In this document: positions 26,291 through 34,427 of the stretch, in pieces
Numbering within the stretch: the stretch's first letter is position 1
How the letters are laid out: the number at the start of each line of letters is the position of its first letter
NCBI GenBank assembly: GCA_945881965.1
Contig: CAMCVS010000006.1
Span: forward strand, 124,001 to 188,000
Source of the DNA: Paracoccus haematequi
GTDB lineage: Bacteria; Pseudomonadota; Alphaproteobacteria; Rhodobacterales; Rhodobacteraceae
Direction of reading: 5' to 3'
DNA length: 64,000 nt
Translations under genes and position numbers: made by a program
Notes under the pieces: model-generated
Told to the model about the DNA's origin: nothing
The model's input: the letters and a program-made list of their open reading frames with translations, nothing else
Databases searched by the model: none

Positions 26291-27277
26291 TCAAGATGAT
26301 CCCCCCACCCGTTCCGTGGCGATCTGCATCACGATCGGGCGGGCGGTGGACAGTGGCAGGCCGGGGGCCAACCGGGGGTCATAGAGGATGCGCAGGAATA
26401 CCTCGTCCTGCGTTGTCAGAAACGCGAATTCGTCATCATCGTTAAAGATCGAGGGCCGCGCGGCGGGGCTGTCATTGGCCAGTCCCAGCCCCTGCGCCAA
26501 TTCCTCGTGAACACAGGACCGCCGCATCAGGTCGGGATGTTCGGCGCGGATCACGGCGATGGCGCGGGTATAGACCTGATCGGCGGCGGGATCGGAAAAC
26601 GCCATCACCAGGCAATGGATGCTGCGCGGCATCTGTTGCAGGAATTGCAGCGAGGCGCGGTCGATGTTGGGCACCAGTTCCGTCACACGGGCGATCATCT
26701 GCGCGCGGTCATCCTCGCCCATGATCAGCACGTTGTAATTGGCCCCGGCGGGACTGGCCATCGTCATCGGGTGCCCGGTTGCGCGCGCCAGCCGCGCGAC
26801 ATAGCCTGCCACGCCCTGCCGGTCGGGGGCCTGCTGCGCCACCGGCACCGAGGCGCCGAATTCCACCCCGAACCGCACCGGCCCGGTCCAGCGCCGCAGC
26901 GCACCGGCGCGATTGGACGCGCGCGCCAGACCGCCGCCGCGTTCGTATTCGTCAAAGAACGCGATGCGTTCGAAATTGCGCGCCACCATTTCGGCGTCAA
27001 ATGGCGTGTCCGGTCCGCCACCATCGGTGCGCAACAGCCCCTGTGCCAGCAGGTCGGCCTGCACACGGGAATAATACTGCGCCAGCGCGCGGGACGCGGG
27101 AGAGGGGCCTGTATTGGGTGCGGCGGCCACGGGGGCCGCCGCCACGGGTTGCGGCGCGGGCACAGGGGCCGCAACCGGCGACGGCACATCGCAGGCCACC
27201 AGCAGCGTCGCTGCTGCCAGACCTGCCACAATCCGCGCCACCCTGATTGCGCCCCCCTGCATCCGTCGTCCTGTCAT
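26291..27277 (-). CDS. DUF2927 lipoprotein
   Basis: This exported lipoprotein of about 328 residues has a lipobox ending L-L-V-A-C near residue 29 and a Pro/Ala-rich linker. The DUF2927 domain follows, with the C-terminal C-V-H-E-E-L-A-Q-G-L-G-L-x-N-D motif, reminiscent of a metzincin-like H-E site but without a full zincin signature. The role is unknown. Starts at ATG 27277 (2 nt after telA) and ATG 27262 are both possible. It is embedded between telA and the DUF6338 gene. Confidence 0.78.
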   Translation of the reverse strand: MTGRRMQGGAIRVARIVAGLAAATLLVACDVPSPVAAPVPAPQPVAAAPVAAAPNTGPSPASRALAQYYSRVQADLLAQGLLRTDGGGPDTPFDAEMVARNFERIAFFDEYERGGGLARASNRAGALRRWTGPVRFGVEFGASVPVAQQAPDRQGVAGYVARLARATGHPMTMASPAGANYNVLIMGEDDRAQMIARVTELVPNIDRASLQFLQQMPRSIHCLVMAFSDPAADQVYTRAIAVIRAEHPDLMRRSCVHEELAQGLGLANDSPAARPSIFNDDDEFAFLTTQDEVFLRILYDPRLAPGLPLSTARPIVMQIATERVGGSS

Positions 27278-27279
27278 GG

Positions 27280-28479
27280 TCAGGCTTTGGGCACCGATGT
27301 GCCCGCCGTATCGCCCAGCCCGGTGGCCTTGGCGCGGGCGGAGGCCAGCGTGTCGCGCAGATCGGCTTCCATCTTTTTCAACTCGGCCTCGGCGCTCGCG
27401 CGCTTGGCCTTGCCTTCGTCGGCGATCTGCAACGATTCCTGAATGGTGGCGATCAGGTCGGCGTTGGCCTGTTTCACCGCGTTGATGTCGAACACGCCGC
27501 GTTCCATCTCGCGCCGGATCATCTGGTTGCTGTCGCGCAGGTTCTTGGCATTGGCGGTCAAGAGTTCGTTGGTCAGGTCGTTGGCGTCCTTGACGGCGGC
27601 GGCGGCTTCGGCCGACCGCTGAATCGTCACGGCCTGGGCCAGTTGGGTTTCCCACAGCGGCACGGTGTTGACGAGGGTCGAGTTGATCTTTGTCACCAGC
27701 GACTTGTCGTTTTCCTGCACCAGCCGGATCGACGGCAGCGACTGCATCGTCACCTGCCGCGTCAGTTTCAGGTCATGCACCCGGCGTTCCAGATCATCGC
27801 GCGCGGCGCGCAAGTCGCGCAGTTCCTGCGCCTTCATCACCTGTTCGCCTTCGGGCGCGGCCTGCACAGCGGCCTCCATCGCGGGGATGTCGGTGGTGTC
27901 TAGCGATTTGATCTTGGCCTCACCGGCGGCGATGTACAGCGCCAGCTCGTCATAGAACGCCAGCGTCTTGTCATACAGCATGTCCAGCGACTTGATGTCT
28001 TTCAGCAGCGTATGTTCATGCTTCAGCAGGTTTTCGGTGATGCGGTCGATCTGGTCCTGCACCTGTTCGAACCTTGCCGTGAATTTCGCAAACGGGGCGG
28101 CGCGGCCCAGCAGGCGTTCCCACCACGACGCCTTGCGGCGCACGTCCAGTTCCGACACCGAAAAGCCCCGGATCGTGGTGACGATGTCGCGCAAACTGTC
28201 GCCCGCCGGACCCACATCCTTGCTGCGCACGTCCGCCAGCATGGCCTGCGAAATCACCTGCAATTCGGCCTGCGCGCGGCTGCCGAACGACACGATCGAC
28301 TGCGTGTCGCCCATGTCAATCTCGGCCATGCGGGTGCGGATCGCCTCAGATTTCGGGGCATCTGCGGCCTCTAATGACACGACGGCATTGGCCGGAGCGG
28401 GTTCGGGCAACAGCACGGCGTTGACCTCGTTGACCATGGCAAGGGTGGCCTGAGCCTGTTTCTGAACGGTGCCGGACAT
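27280..28479 (-). CDS. telA: TelA-family toxic anion resistance protein
   Basis: This 399-residue, largely alpha-helical protein of the TelA/KlaA family includes a central W-W-E-R-L-L-G segment near 120 and long coiled-coil helices over residues 130 to 380. Relatives are linked to tellurite and antimicrobial-peptide tolerance and to envelope stress; the mechanism is unsettled. The start at 28479 is preceded by AAGAGGAAA. It lies 35 nt after xpaC, the usual neighbour (xpaC-yaaN in Bacillus), and 2 nt before the DUF2927 gene. Confidence 0.9.
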   Translation of the reverse strand: MSGTVQKQAQATLAMVNEVNAVLLPEPAPANAVVSLEAADAPKSEAIRTRMAEIDMGDTQSIVSFGSRAQAELQVISQAMLADVRSKDVGPAGDSLRDIVTTIRGFSVSELDVRRKASWWERLLGRAAPFAKFTARFEQVQDQIDRITENLLKHEHTLLKDIKSLDMLYDKTLAFYDELALYIAAGEAKIKSLDTTDIPAMEAAVQAAPEGEQVMKAQELRDLRAARDDLERRVHDLKLTRQVTMQSLPSIRLVQENDKSLVTKINSTLVNTVPLWETQLAQAVTIQRSAEAAAAVKDANDLTNELLTANAKNLRDSNQMIRREMERGVFDINAVKQANADLIATIQESLQIADEGKAKRASAEAELKKMEADLRDTLASARAKATGLGDTAGTSVPKA

Positions 28480-28514
28480 TGGATTTCCTCTTGAAAACGG
28501 GGGATTGGGTGAAT

Positions 28515-29423
28515 TTACTCGGTGGGGCGCAGGCCCTCGCGGGCCAGTCGGTCGCGCAGCACCTCGATTTCGACGGTCAGGTCGCTGCGGTCATCGGTCA
28601 GAAACCCTTGGGTGCGGGCGGCGAAGTTCTGTTGCAGATCGTCCAGCAGCGCCTCGTAATCGGCGCGCGCCGCCGGGTTCGCGCCGCGCAACGCGAGGTC
28701 GGCATATTTCACCGCCGCATCGCGCGCGCCCAGCAGATACACCGACAGGTATTTCCGCGCCGCCGTCAGGTCACGGGGGTCGTTCTCGACAGTGCGAAAC
28801 AGCGTGCGGGCCGCAGTCTGAAAGCCTTCGAGCCGCCGCATCAGCGCGCGGTCCCCGGTGCGGGCAATCGCCTCGGACATGGCCTTGAGGTGCTTTTCGC
28901 CCTCGTCCACGGCGCGGGCGACGCGGTCATTCTGAAATTCGTCCACGCCCTCCATGCCCTTGTTTTTCATCGGGTCTGCGCCGAAAGCCGCGAAATGCAG
29001 GACTGTGCCAAGGATCGCAAACACCCCAGCCTCGATCACACCAAAGCCCACCTGGCCGGCCACTGCCAGACCCATCCCCGTCAGCACCGACCCCAAGACC
29101 TTGCGCGGCAGGGCAGGGCGGCGGGCCACTTTGCGCGCCTCATAGGCCTCTTGCGCCAGCAACCCTTCGCGGGTCAGCCAGGCGGCCAGCAGTAACAGGC
29201 CAAGCGCCGCCAGATACTGCGCCATCACGACGGGGGACGACGTGAACGCCTGCCAGATCAGCGGCAAAGGCGCGATGAACAACAGGTTGACCCGGCCGCC
29301 TGCGCGGGTGCGGCGCGCGCCTTGGTATGGGCCGGGGCCAGATTGGTTGCCTGATCCGGGCGCGCCGCCTTCGGGCGGGCGGCCATTGCCGGGGCTGTAT
29401 TTTCCGCCGAACCGTTCCGCCAT
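28515..29423 (-). CDS. xpaC: XpaC-like membrane protein
   Basis: This 302-residue protein is annotated in relatives as '5-bromo-4-chloroindolyl phosphate hydrolysis protein'. It has a Gly/Pro-rich N-terminus, membrane segments at about 45 to 60, 65 to 85 and 105 to 140, and a C-terminal helical domain with R-T-L-F-R-T-V-E-N-D-P-R-D-L and Y-L-S-V-Y-L-x-G-A-R-D-A. The family name does not prove hydrolase activity. I chose the ATG at 29423; a TTG 7 codons upstream overlaps the small ORF. It is adjacent to telA and one base after the 28-residue membrane peptide ORF. Confidence 0.85.
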   Translation of the reverse strand: MAERFGGKYSPGNGRPPEGGAPGSGNQSGPGPYQGARRTRAGGRVNLLFIAPLPLIWQAFTSSPVVMAQYLAALGLLLLAAWLTREGLLAQEAYEARKVARRPALPRKVLGSVLTGMGLAVAGQVGFGVIEAGVFAILGTVLHFAAFGADPMKNKGMEGVDEFQNDRVARAVDEGEKHLKAMSEAIARTGDRALMRRLEGFQTAARTLFRTVENDPRDLTAARKYLSVYLLGARDAAVKYADLALRGANPAARADYEALLDDLQQNFAARTQGFLTDDRSDLTVEIEVLRDRLAREGLRPTE

Positions 29424-29424
29424 G

Positions 29425-29511
29425 TCAAACCCCGCCCGCTGCAAAAGTCACATAGAGGATCAATGTGACAAGCAGGAAAAACGCCAGCTTTTGCAGCGCA
29501 GTATCGGACAT
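29425..29511 (-). CDS. 28-residue single-span membrane peptide ahead of xpaC
   Basis: This is a short gene of 28 codons plus stop. A GGAGG lies 7 nt before the ATG, the coding frame ends with TGA one base before the xpaC ATG, and the peptide is a polar cap (M-S-D-T-A-L-Q-K) followed by one hydrophobic helix of about 17 residues and a short Ala/Gly tail. Strong ribosome site, tight spacing and clear membrane character support a real small protein. It probably belongs to the xpaC-telA envelope module. No family assigned. Confidence 0.65.
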   Translation of the reverse strand: MSDTALQKLAFFLLVTLILYVTFAAGGV

Positions 29512-29530
29512 CGGCAGACCTCCGGGCCAG

Positions 29531-29553
29531 AATACGTCCGGTTTCGGCGTATT
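29531..29553. promoter_or_regulatory. inverted repeat upstream of the xpaC-telA operon
   Basis: AATACG-t-CCG, loop GTTT, CGG-CGTATT forms a 9-bp stem with one bulged base, 20 nt upstream of the small-ORF start and 60 nt past the rluB end. It could be an operator for the operon or a terminator for rluB; there is no T-run. Evidence is structural only. Confidence 0.35.
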
Positions 29554-29612
29554 TCGCGCAGAAACTAGGCGACAGGGGCGTGAGACGCTAGGGGGAATTC
29601 CTGTGCAGGCGA

Positions 29613-31529
29613 TTACCCGCGGGGTTTTGCCGGGCCTTTGGGGCCGCGCGGGCCTTTGGGCGCGGGGGTTGCGCGGGGTTTCAGGCGCTTGCCGGGGGGG
29701 GCGTAACGCTGGCTGGTGTCGGTGGGGTCGCCGGTCGGGCGCGCGGCGGGTTTCGCGCCGTAGGACCGCGCGCCTTCTGGCTTGTTGCCTGCGGGTTTGG
29801 CGGTTGCGGGGCGGCTGCCTGCGGGTTTGGGGCCATAGGGCTTGGCCCCGCCGGGTTTAGCAGCACCCGCTCTGGCACCTCCCGTTCTGGCACCTGCGGG
29901 TTTTTCACCGCTTTCCGCGCGTTTGGCCGAGAAACTGCGCGGGGCCTTCGCGTCTTCGATGGCCCGGTCGCGTGACGCGGGCGCGCGCGGTTTGCGCGGC
30001 GCGTCGCCGTCATCGCGCGAGCGGGGTGCAGCGCTGCGCGCAGGCTTTGCGCCATCACGGGCCGGGGCCGCGCGCGGTTTGCGCGGTTCTTCGCCATCTG
30101 CGCGGGGGCGGGGCGTGTAGGGGCGGGGTGCATCGCCATCGGCGCGGGGGCGAGAGGACGCGGCGCGCGGCTTGCGGGGTTCCTCGCCGTCGGCACGGGG
30201 ACGGGGCGTATAGGGGCGCGGGGCATCGCCATCGGCGCGGTCACGCGGCGGGCCGCTGCGGGTGGTTTTCGCTGCACCGTCACGTGTCGAAGCGGCGCGC
30301 GGCTTGCGCGGTTCCTCGCCGTCGGCGCGGGGACGTGGTGTGTAGGGGCGCGGCGCATCGCCATCGGCGCGGGGGCGCGAGGACGCGGCGCGCGGCTTGC
30401 GGGGTTCCTCGCCGTCGGCGCGGGGACGTGGTGTGTAAGGGCGCGGCGCGTCGCCCTCGGCGCGCTTGGCGGTAAAGCTGCGCGGTTTGGCGGTCGCCCC
30501 GGAAGACGCACCCGCCGCGCGCGGCTTTTTCGCTGCGCCATCGGCGTCACGGCTGCGGGGGGCACCGGGTTTGCCCGGTCCGCGCGGGCCATCTGATTTG
30601 CCGGCAAAGCTTTTGCCCGCAGGTTTGCGGGGTCTTTTGTCGTCCGTCATCGCGGGCTCCGGCGAATAAGGGGTGTCGGGGTCAAAGACCGCGCGGGTCG
30701 GCGTGTCGGCGTCGTCGTCTGCGCCCGGTTTGCGCCGCGCGCGGCTGACCACAGGGCGGGCGGGGACGGGGGCGGTGGGGTCGTCGGGGTCCAGCCCCAA
30801 CTGGTCGCGCATGACGCGGCGGCGCACCTCTTCGACCGCGCCGATGGCTAGGTCTGCCAGTTGGAACGGGCCATAAGAGATGCGGATCAGGCGGTTGACC
30901 TGATAGCCGATCACCTCCATCGCGCGGCGAATCTCGCGGTTGCGGCCCTCGCGCAGGCCGATGGTGACCCAGGCATTCGCGCCCTGCTGGCGGTCCAGCG
31001 ACACGATCATCGGCTGGAACGCCTCGCCGTCCACGCGCACACCGGCGCGCAGGGGGTCAAAATCGCTGTCCTGCGGACGCCCGTTCAGCCGCACGCGGTA
31101 GCGGCGCAGCCAGCCGGTCGATGGCAATTCCAGCTTACGCTTCAATTCGCCGTCATTCGTCAGCAGCAGCAGCCCTTCCGAGGTGATGTCGAGCCGCCCG
31201 ACAGTCATCACGCGCGGCAGGTCTTCGGGCAGGCGGTCAAAGATCGTTTCGCGGCCTTGTTCGTCGCGCGCAGTCGTCACAAGGCCCGCAGGTTTGTGAT
31301 ACAGCCACAGCCGCGCGGGTTCCGGTGCATCCAGCGCGCGGCCCGATACGGTGATGCGGTCGCGCGGGCCGACATTGGTTGCGGCGCGGGTGATCACCTC
31401 GTTGTTCACGCGCACCTCGCCCGCCTCGATCAGGCGTTCGGCGTCGCGGCGGCTGGCCACGCCCGCGCGGGCGATGACCTTGGCGAGGCGGTCGCCTTCG
31501 GGCGTTTCGGTCTTGGGGTTCTTGCTCAT
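29613..31529 (-). CDS. rluB: 23S rRNA pseudouridine2605 synthase with long basic repeat tail
   Basis: This is an RsuA/RluB-class pseudouridine synthase. An S4 RNA-binding domain (residues about 12 to 58) precedes the catalytic core with D114 in [10 protein letters not shown] and the late [10 protein letters not shown] motif. The core ends near 255; the remaining ~380 residues are disordered, Arg/Lys/Pro-rich and repetitive, with the unit R-P-R-A-D-G-(D/E) and P-R-P-Y-T-P about four times. Total length is 638 residues against about 290 in E. coli. I chose the ATG at 31529. It is divergent from tadA by 77 nt. Confidence 0.92.
   Translation of the reverse strand: MSKNPKTETPEGDRLAKVIARAGVASRRDAERLIEAGEVRVNNEVITRAATNVGPRDRITVSGRALDAPEPARLWLYHKPAGLVTTARDEQGRETIFDRLPEDLPRVMTVGRLDITSEGLLLLTNDGELKRKLELPSTGWLRRYRVRLNGRPQDSDFDPLRAGVRVDGEAFQPMIVSLDRQQGANAWVTIGLREGRNREIRRAMEVIGYQVNRLIRISYGPFQLADLAIGAVEEVRRRVMRDQLGLDPDDPTAPVPARPVVSRARRKPGADDDADTPTRAVFDPDTPYSPEPAMTDDKRPRKPAGKSFAGKSDGPRGPGKPGAPRSRDADGAAKKPRAAGASSGATAKPRSFTAKRAEGDAPRPYTPRPRADGEEPRKPRAASSRPRADGDAPRPYTPRPRADGEEPRKPRAASTRDGAAKTTRSGPPRDRADGDAPRPYTPRPRADGEEPRKPRAASSRPRADGDAPRPYTPRPRADGEEPRKPRAAPARDGAKPARSAAPRSRDDGDAPRKPRAPASRDRAIEDAKAPRSFSAKRAESGEKPAGARTGGARAGAAKPGGAKPYGPKPAGSRPATAKPAGNKPEGARSYGAKPAARPTGDPTDTSQRYAPPGKRLKPRATPAPKGPRGPKGPAKPRG
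30077..30465. repeat. in-frame degenerate tandem repeat in rluB tail
   Basis: Four near-identical segments, beginning near 30077, 30170, 30304 and 30398, each carry ttgcg(c/g)ggttc(c/t)tcgcc and the later catcgccatcggcgcg. They encode [14 protein letters not shown]-type units. Spacing is about 93 to 134 nt. Coding repeats, not an array. Confidence 0.75.
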
Positions 31530-31606
31530 GCTGCCCGCGTTAGCATGCCCCCCGGATTTGTGAAAGCGGGGGTTGCGTATGGGCCGCGTTGCGGGGGAAA
31601 TGGCAC

Positions 31607-32074
31607 ATGACCACGCCATATTTTGCCCCCCACATGCAGGCTGCGCTGGATCAGGCGCGCGCCGCCGCCCTGCGTGGCGAGGTGCCGGTGGGTGCCGTGA
31701 TCGTCGCGCCCGATGGCCGGGTGGTGGCCATGGCTGGCAACCGGACGCGGGAATTGCACGACCCCACGGCCCATGCGGAAATGCTGGCGATCCGGGCGGC
31801 CTGCGCGCAGGCGGGGTCGGAACGGTTGCCGGGGCATGCGATCTTTGTCACGCTGGAACCCTGCCCGATGTGCGCGGCGGCGATTGCGGCGGCGCGGCTG
31901 GCGCGGCTGATCTATGGCGCGGCGGACCCGAAATCGGGCGGGGTGGCACAGGGCCCGCGTATCTTTGCCCATCCGCAAAGCCACCATGTGCCCGAAGTGG
32001 TGGACGGCATCGCCGCCAATGACGCCGAGGCCCTGCTGCGGGGGTTCTTTGCGGGCCTGCGCCGACACGAATAG
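31607..32074 (+). CDS. tadA: tRNA-specific adenosine34 deaminase
   Basis: TadA deaminates A34 to inosine in tRNA-Arg(ACG). The 155-residue protein has the zinc site H56-A-E58 in T-A-H-A-E-M-L and P-C86-P-M-C89, with E58 as the proton shuttle. I chose the ATG at 31607, six codons after an in-frame TTG. It is divergent from rluB, so both RNA-modification genes may share a control region. Confidence 0.95.
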   Translation: MTTPYFAPHMQAALDQARAAALRGEVPVGAVIVAPDGRVVAMAGNRTRELHDPTAHAEMLAIRAACAQAGSERLPGHAIFVTLEPCPMCAAAIAAARLARLIYGAADPKSGGVAQGPRIFAHPQSHHVPEVVDGIAANDAEALLRGFFAGLRRHE

Positions 32075-32153
32075 TGTGACGGCAGAGGGGCTTGACAGGA
32101 TCGGACCGCGGGCGTCCTGATAATGGCCGTAACCCCCGGACGGGAATCCCACC

Positions 32154-32516
32154 ATGCGCTTGACATACCTGCCGTTTCTGGCTGCCGCGTTCCTGCTGAC
32201 GGGCTGCGGCACGCCCGAATTCCGCGCTGAACGGTCGGTCTGCGAGGCGCAATGGGTCCAGAAAATCCCGCCGCGCTACGAGCGGCAACTGGTCGAGCGC
32301 GTCCGCTATATCGAGGTGCCGACCGGGCGCAGCACCTGCACCACGACCGGCAACGTGCAGAACTGCGTGTCGCAGACCCGGCTGGAAGGCATCCCCTATA
32401 CCACGGTGGAAACCGTGGACGTGAACGCGCCCGCCCGCGATATCCAGATCCGAGCCTGTGCGGTGCAGGCCTGCACCGCGAAATTCGGCAACCCGAAATG
32501 CGAGCGGCCGAAGTAA
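32154..32516 (+). CDS. Cys-rich small lipoprotein
   Basis: This 120-residue protein has a lipobox L14-L-T-G-C18, so it should be lipid-anchored. The mature part holds six further cysteines, including C-T-T-T-G-N-V-Q-N-C and two near A-V-Q-A-C. Even numbers and spacing suggest disulfides in the periplasm. I do not recognise the family. It is preceded by an 80-bp gap after tadA and is convergent with the UPF0173 gene, 16 nt apart. Confidence 0.7.
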   Translation: MRLTYLPFLAAAFLLTGCGTPEFRAERSVCEAQWVQKIPPRYERQLVERVRYIEVPTGRSTCTTTGNVQNCVSQTRLEGIPYTTVETVDVNAPARDIQIRACAVQACTAKFGNPKCERPK

Positions 32517-32532
32517 GCGGGTCTGGTCGGGT

Positions 32533-33237
32533 TCAGATCGTGATCGGCTCCAGAACCTGCGGTTCGATCACCTTCACGCCCGGCAGCGCGTCCGTCAGCA
32601 CCGTGGCGGATTGTTCCAGAATCGGGAAGGTCCGGTAGTGGCAGGGGATCACCGTCTTGAAATCAAAGAATGTCTTGGCGGCATAGGCCGCGCGGCGCAT
32701 GTCCATCGTGAAATAGCCGCCACAGGACAAGATGCCGATATCGGGCGCATGCAGATCGGCAAACACCTTCATGTCGGCCATCACGTCGGTGTCGCCGGTG
32801 ACATAGATTACATGGCCTTCGCCCGCGATCATGAAGCCACATTCGGTGCCCGCGATGCGCGGGCCTTCGGGGCTGGAAAAGGTCGAGGAATGGGTGGCAT
32901 GCACCATTGTCACCTGCACGCCCGCGCCGTCACCGCCCAGATTGACCGTGCCGCCCTTGTTGAAGCCGATGGTCTGGATGTTTTCGGTGCCCGCCCAATG
33001 TGACATCAGGTCATACTGCCCCACAACGGGGATGTTCAGCTTGCGCGCCAGCGGCAGGGTGTCGGCGATATGGTCGAAATGGCCGTGCGTCAGCAGGATA
33101 TGGGTGGCCCCGGCGGTGGCCGCGTCATGCTGCGCGTCGGACAGCATCGGGTTGCCCGACAGCCAGGGGTCGATCAGCAGCACCTGACCGCCGATGGTGA
33201 TGCGAAAGCTGGAATGGCCAAGCCAGGTGATCTGCAT
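32533..33237 (-). CDS. UPF0173 metal-dependent hydrolase
   Basis: This 234-residue metallo-beta-lactamase-fold protein of the UPF0173 family has the metal motif T-H51-G-H53-F-D55-H56 and downstream H ligands in H-A-T-H-S-S and P-C-H-Y. Family members share the N-terminal W-L-G-H-S-S-F. The substrate is unknown. I chose the ATG at 33237, with AGGAG 7 nt upstream. Confidence 0.92.
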   Translation of the reverse strand: MQITWLGHSSFRITIGGQVLLIDPWLSGNPMLSDAQHDAATAGATHILLTHGHFDHIADTLPLARKLNIPVVGQYDLMSHWAGTENIQTIGFNKGGTVNLGGDGAGVQVTMVHATHSSTFSSPEGPRIAGTECGFMIAGEGHVIYVTGDTDVMADMKVFADLHAPDIGILSCGGYFTMDMRRAAYAAKTFFDFKTVIPCHYRTFPILEQSATVLTDALPGVKVIEPQVLEPITI

Positions 33238-33312
33238 GGGGGGCTCCTTTTGATGCTGGCGCAAGGATAGCGGTGGATGCCGGGAAGGAAAGCGGTTTGC
33301 ATCGGGTGTCTG

Positions 33313-33372
33313 GCGAGGGGCGAGGGGCCAGCCCCTCGCGCTCCCCGGGATAGTTATGAACCGAAGAAGCCG
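33313..33372 (-). repeat. dispersed intergenic repeat, copy 5, with GC hairpin
   Basis: A 9-bp inverted repeat GCGAGGGGC / GCCCCTCGC (33320-33339) is followed by GGGATAGTTATGAACCGAAG and AAGCCGG. It lies between divergent genes, so this copy is not at a gene 3' end and argues against a pure terminator role. Confidence 0.7.
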
Positions 33373-33424
33373 GGGTGGGAAAAGCCCGCGCCGTTGCTAG
33401 GTTCATCAATGGGAGGGCCGCGCG

Positions 33425-34069
33425 ATGGACTGGCTGGCACAGGTCGACGGGTATTGCGAACGGTTGGGGCCGGGGGTCTGGGCCGAGCCGGTCAATGCGG
33501 TGACGAACCTCGTCTTTGTGCTGGCGGGGCTGGGGATGTTTGCGCGCTGTCGCGGTCACGCTATGGGGCAGGCGATGGCAGCGGTGCTGGTGGTGATCGG
33601 CATCGGGTCGGGGCTGTTTCACACCTTTGCCAACCGGCTGACGGGGCTGGCGGATGTGCTGCCGATCCTTGGCTTCATCCTGTTGTATATCTATGCGGCG
33701 ACGCGGGATTTCCTTGGCGCGCGGCCATGGCTGGCGGCGCTGGCGGCGGCGGGGTTCGTGCCCTTTGCCGCCGCGACCGCGCCGCTGTTTGCGATGGTGC
33801 CGGTGCTGGGGGTATCGGCGGGATATTGGCCGGTGGTGGCGATGATCATGATCTATGCGGGGCTGTTGCGGGGCACCGTGGGGCGGCGACTTGCCATCGG
33901 GGCAGCGATCCTGACGGTGTCCTTGGTGGCGCGGTCGCTGGACGGCGTGATCTGCGCGGCGGTTCCCTTGGGCACGCATTTCCTGTGGCATCTGCTGAAT
34001 GCGCTCATGCTGGCCTGGATGATCGAGGTCTGGCGGCGGTTCCGGCTGGGCGGGCAGCGGATGGGGTGA
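33425..34069 (+). CDS. alkaline-ceramidase-like membrane protein (CREST superfamily)
   Basis: This 214-residue, about seven-span membrane protein begins with Y-C-E-R and has E-P-V-N-A-V-T-N, G-S-G-L-F-H-T, L-A-D-V-L-P-I and G-T-H-F-L-W-H-L-L-N. The conserved S, D and three H residues match the zinc hydrolase site of the ceramidase/adiponectin-receptor-like superfamily. The likely role is amide-lipid hydrolysis, but the bacterial substrate is unknown. Confidence 0.8.
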   Translation: MDWLAQVDGYCERLGPGVWAEPVNAVTNLVFVLAGLGMFARCRGHAMGQAMAAVLVVIGIGSGLFHTFANRLTGLADVLPILGFILLYIYAATRDFLGARPWLAALAAAGFVPFAAATAPLFAMVPVLGVSAGYWPVVAMIMIYAGLLRGTVGRRLAIGAAILTVSLVARSLDGVICAAVPLGTHFLWHLLNALMLAWMIEVWRRFRLGGQRMG

Positions 34070-34136
34070 CACCGCCCCGATGGATTGCACCTGACGGGAT
34101 GGGCGGCTAAACGGAGCCGAACAATCGGAGTGTGCC

Positions 34137-34427
34137 ATGTCCGGAATTGATATCGACACCGCGCGCAAGGTCGCGCATCTGGCCCGAATCCGGGTCGCGC
34201 CCGAGGCGCTGCCAAAGCTTGCCGAACAATTGTCGGGCATCCTTGCCTTCATGGAACAGTTGAACGCGGTCGATGTGACCGGGGTGGAGCCGATGACATC
34301 GGTCACGCCGATGCGTCTGAAGCGCCGCGCCGATGTGGTGACGGATGGCGACAGGCAGGCCGCCGTTCTGGCCAATGCGCCGGATGCGCGCGAGGGGTTC
34401 TTTGCCGTGCCGAAGGTGGTGGAATGA
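34137..34427 (+). CDS. gatC: Asp/Glu-tRNA amidotransferase subunit C
   Basis: GatC is the 96-residue small subunit that stabilises GatA in the GatCAB amidotransferase, which converts Glu-tRNA-Gln and Asp-tRNA-Asn. It has the standard N-terminal helix with V-A-H-L-A-R-I and the middle segment V-D-V-T-G-V-E-P-M. Its stop overlaps the gatA start (ATGA). gatB is not in the window. Confidence 0.96.
   Translation: MSGIDIDTARKVAHLARIRVAPEALPKLAEQLSGILAFMEQLNAVDVTGVEPMTSVTPMRLKRRADVVTDGDRQAAVLANAPDAREGFFAVPKVVE

Noticed and set aside
30077-30465. Regular repeats resembling a CRISPR array
   Set aside because: They are in frame, encode the disordered tail of rluB, vary in sequence and are not separated by unique spacers of uniform length. 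No cas gene is present.
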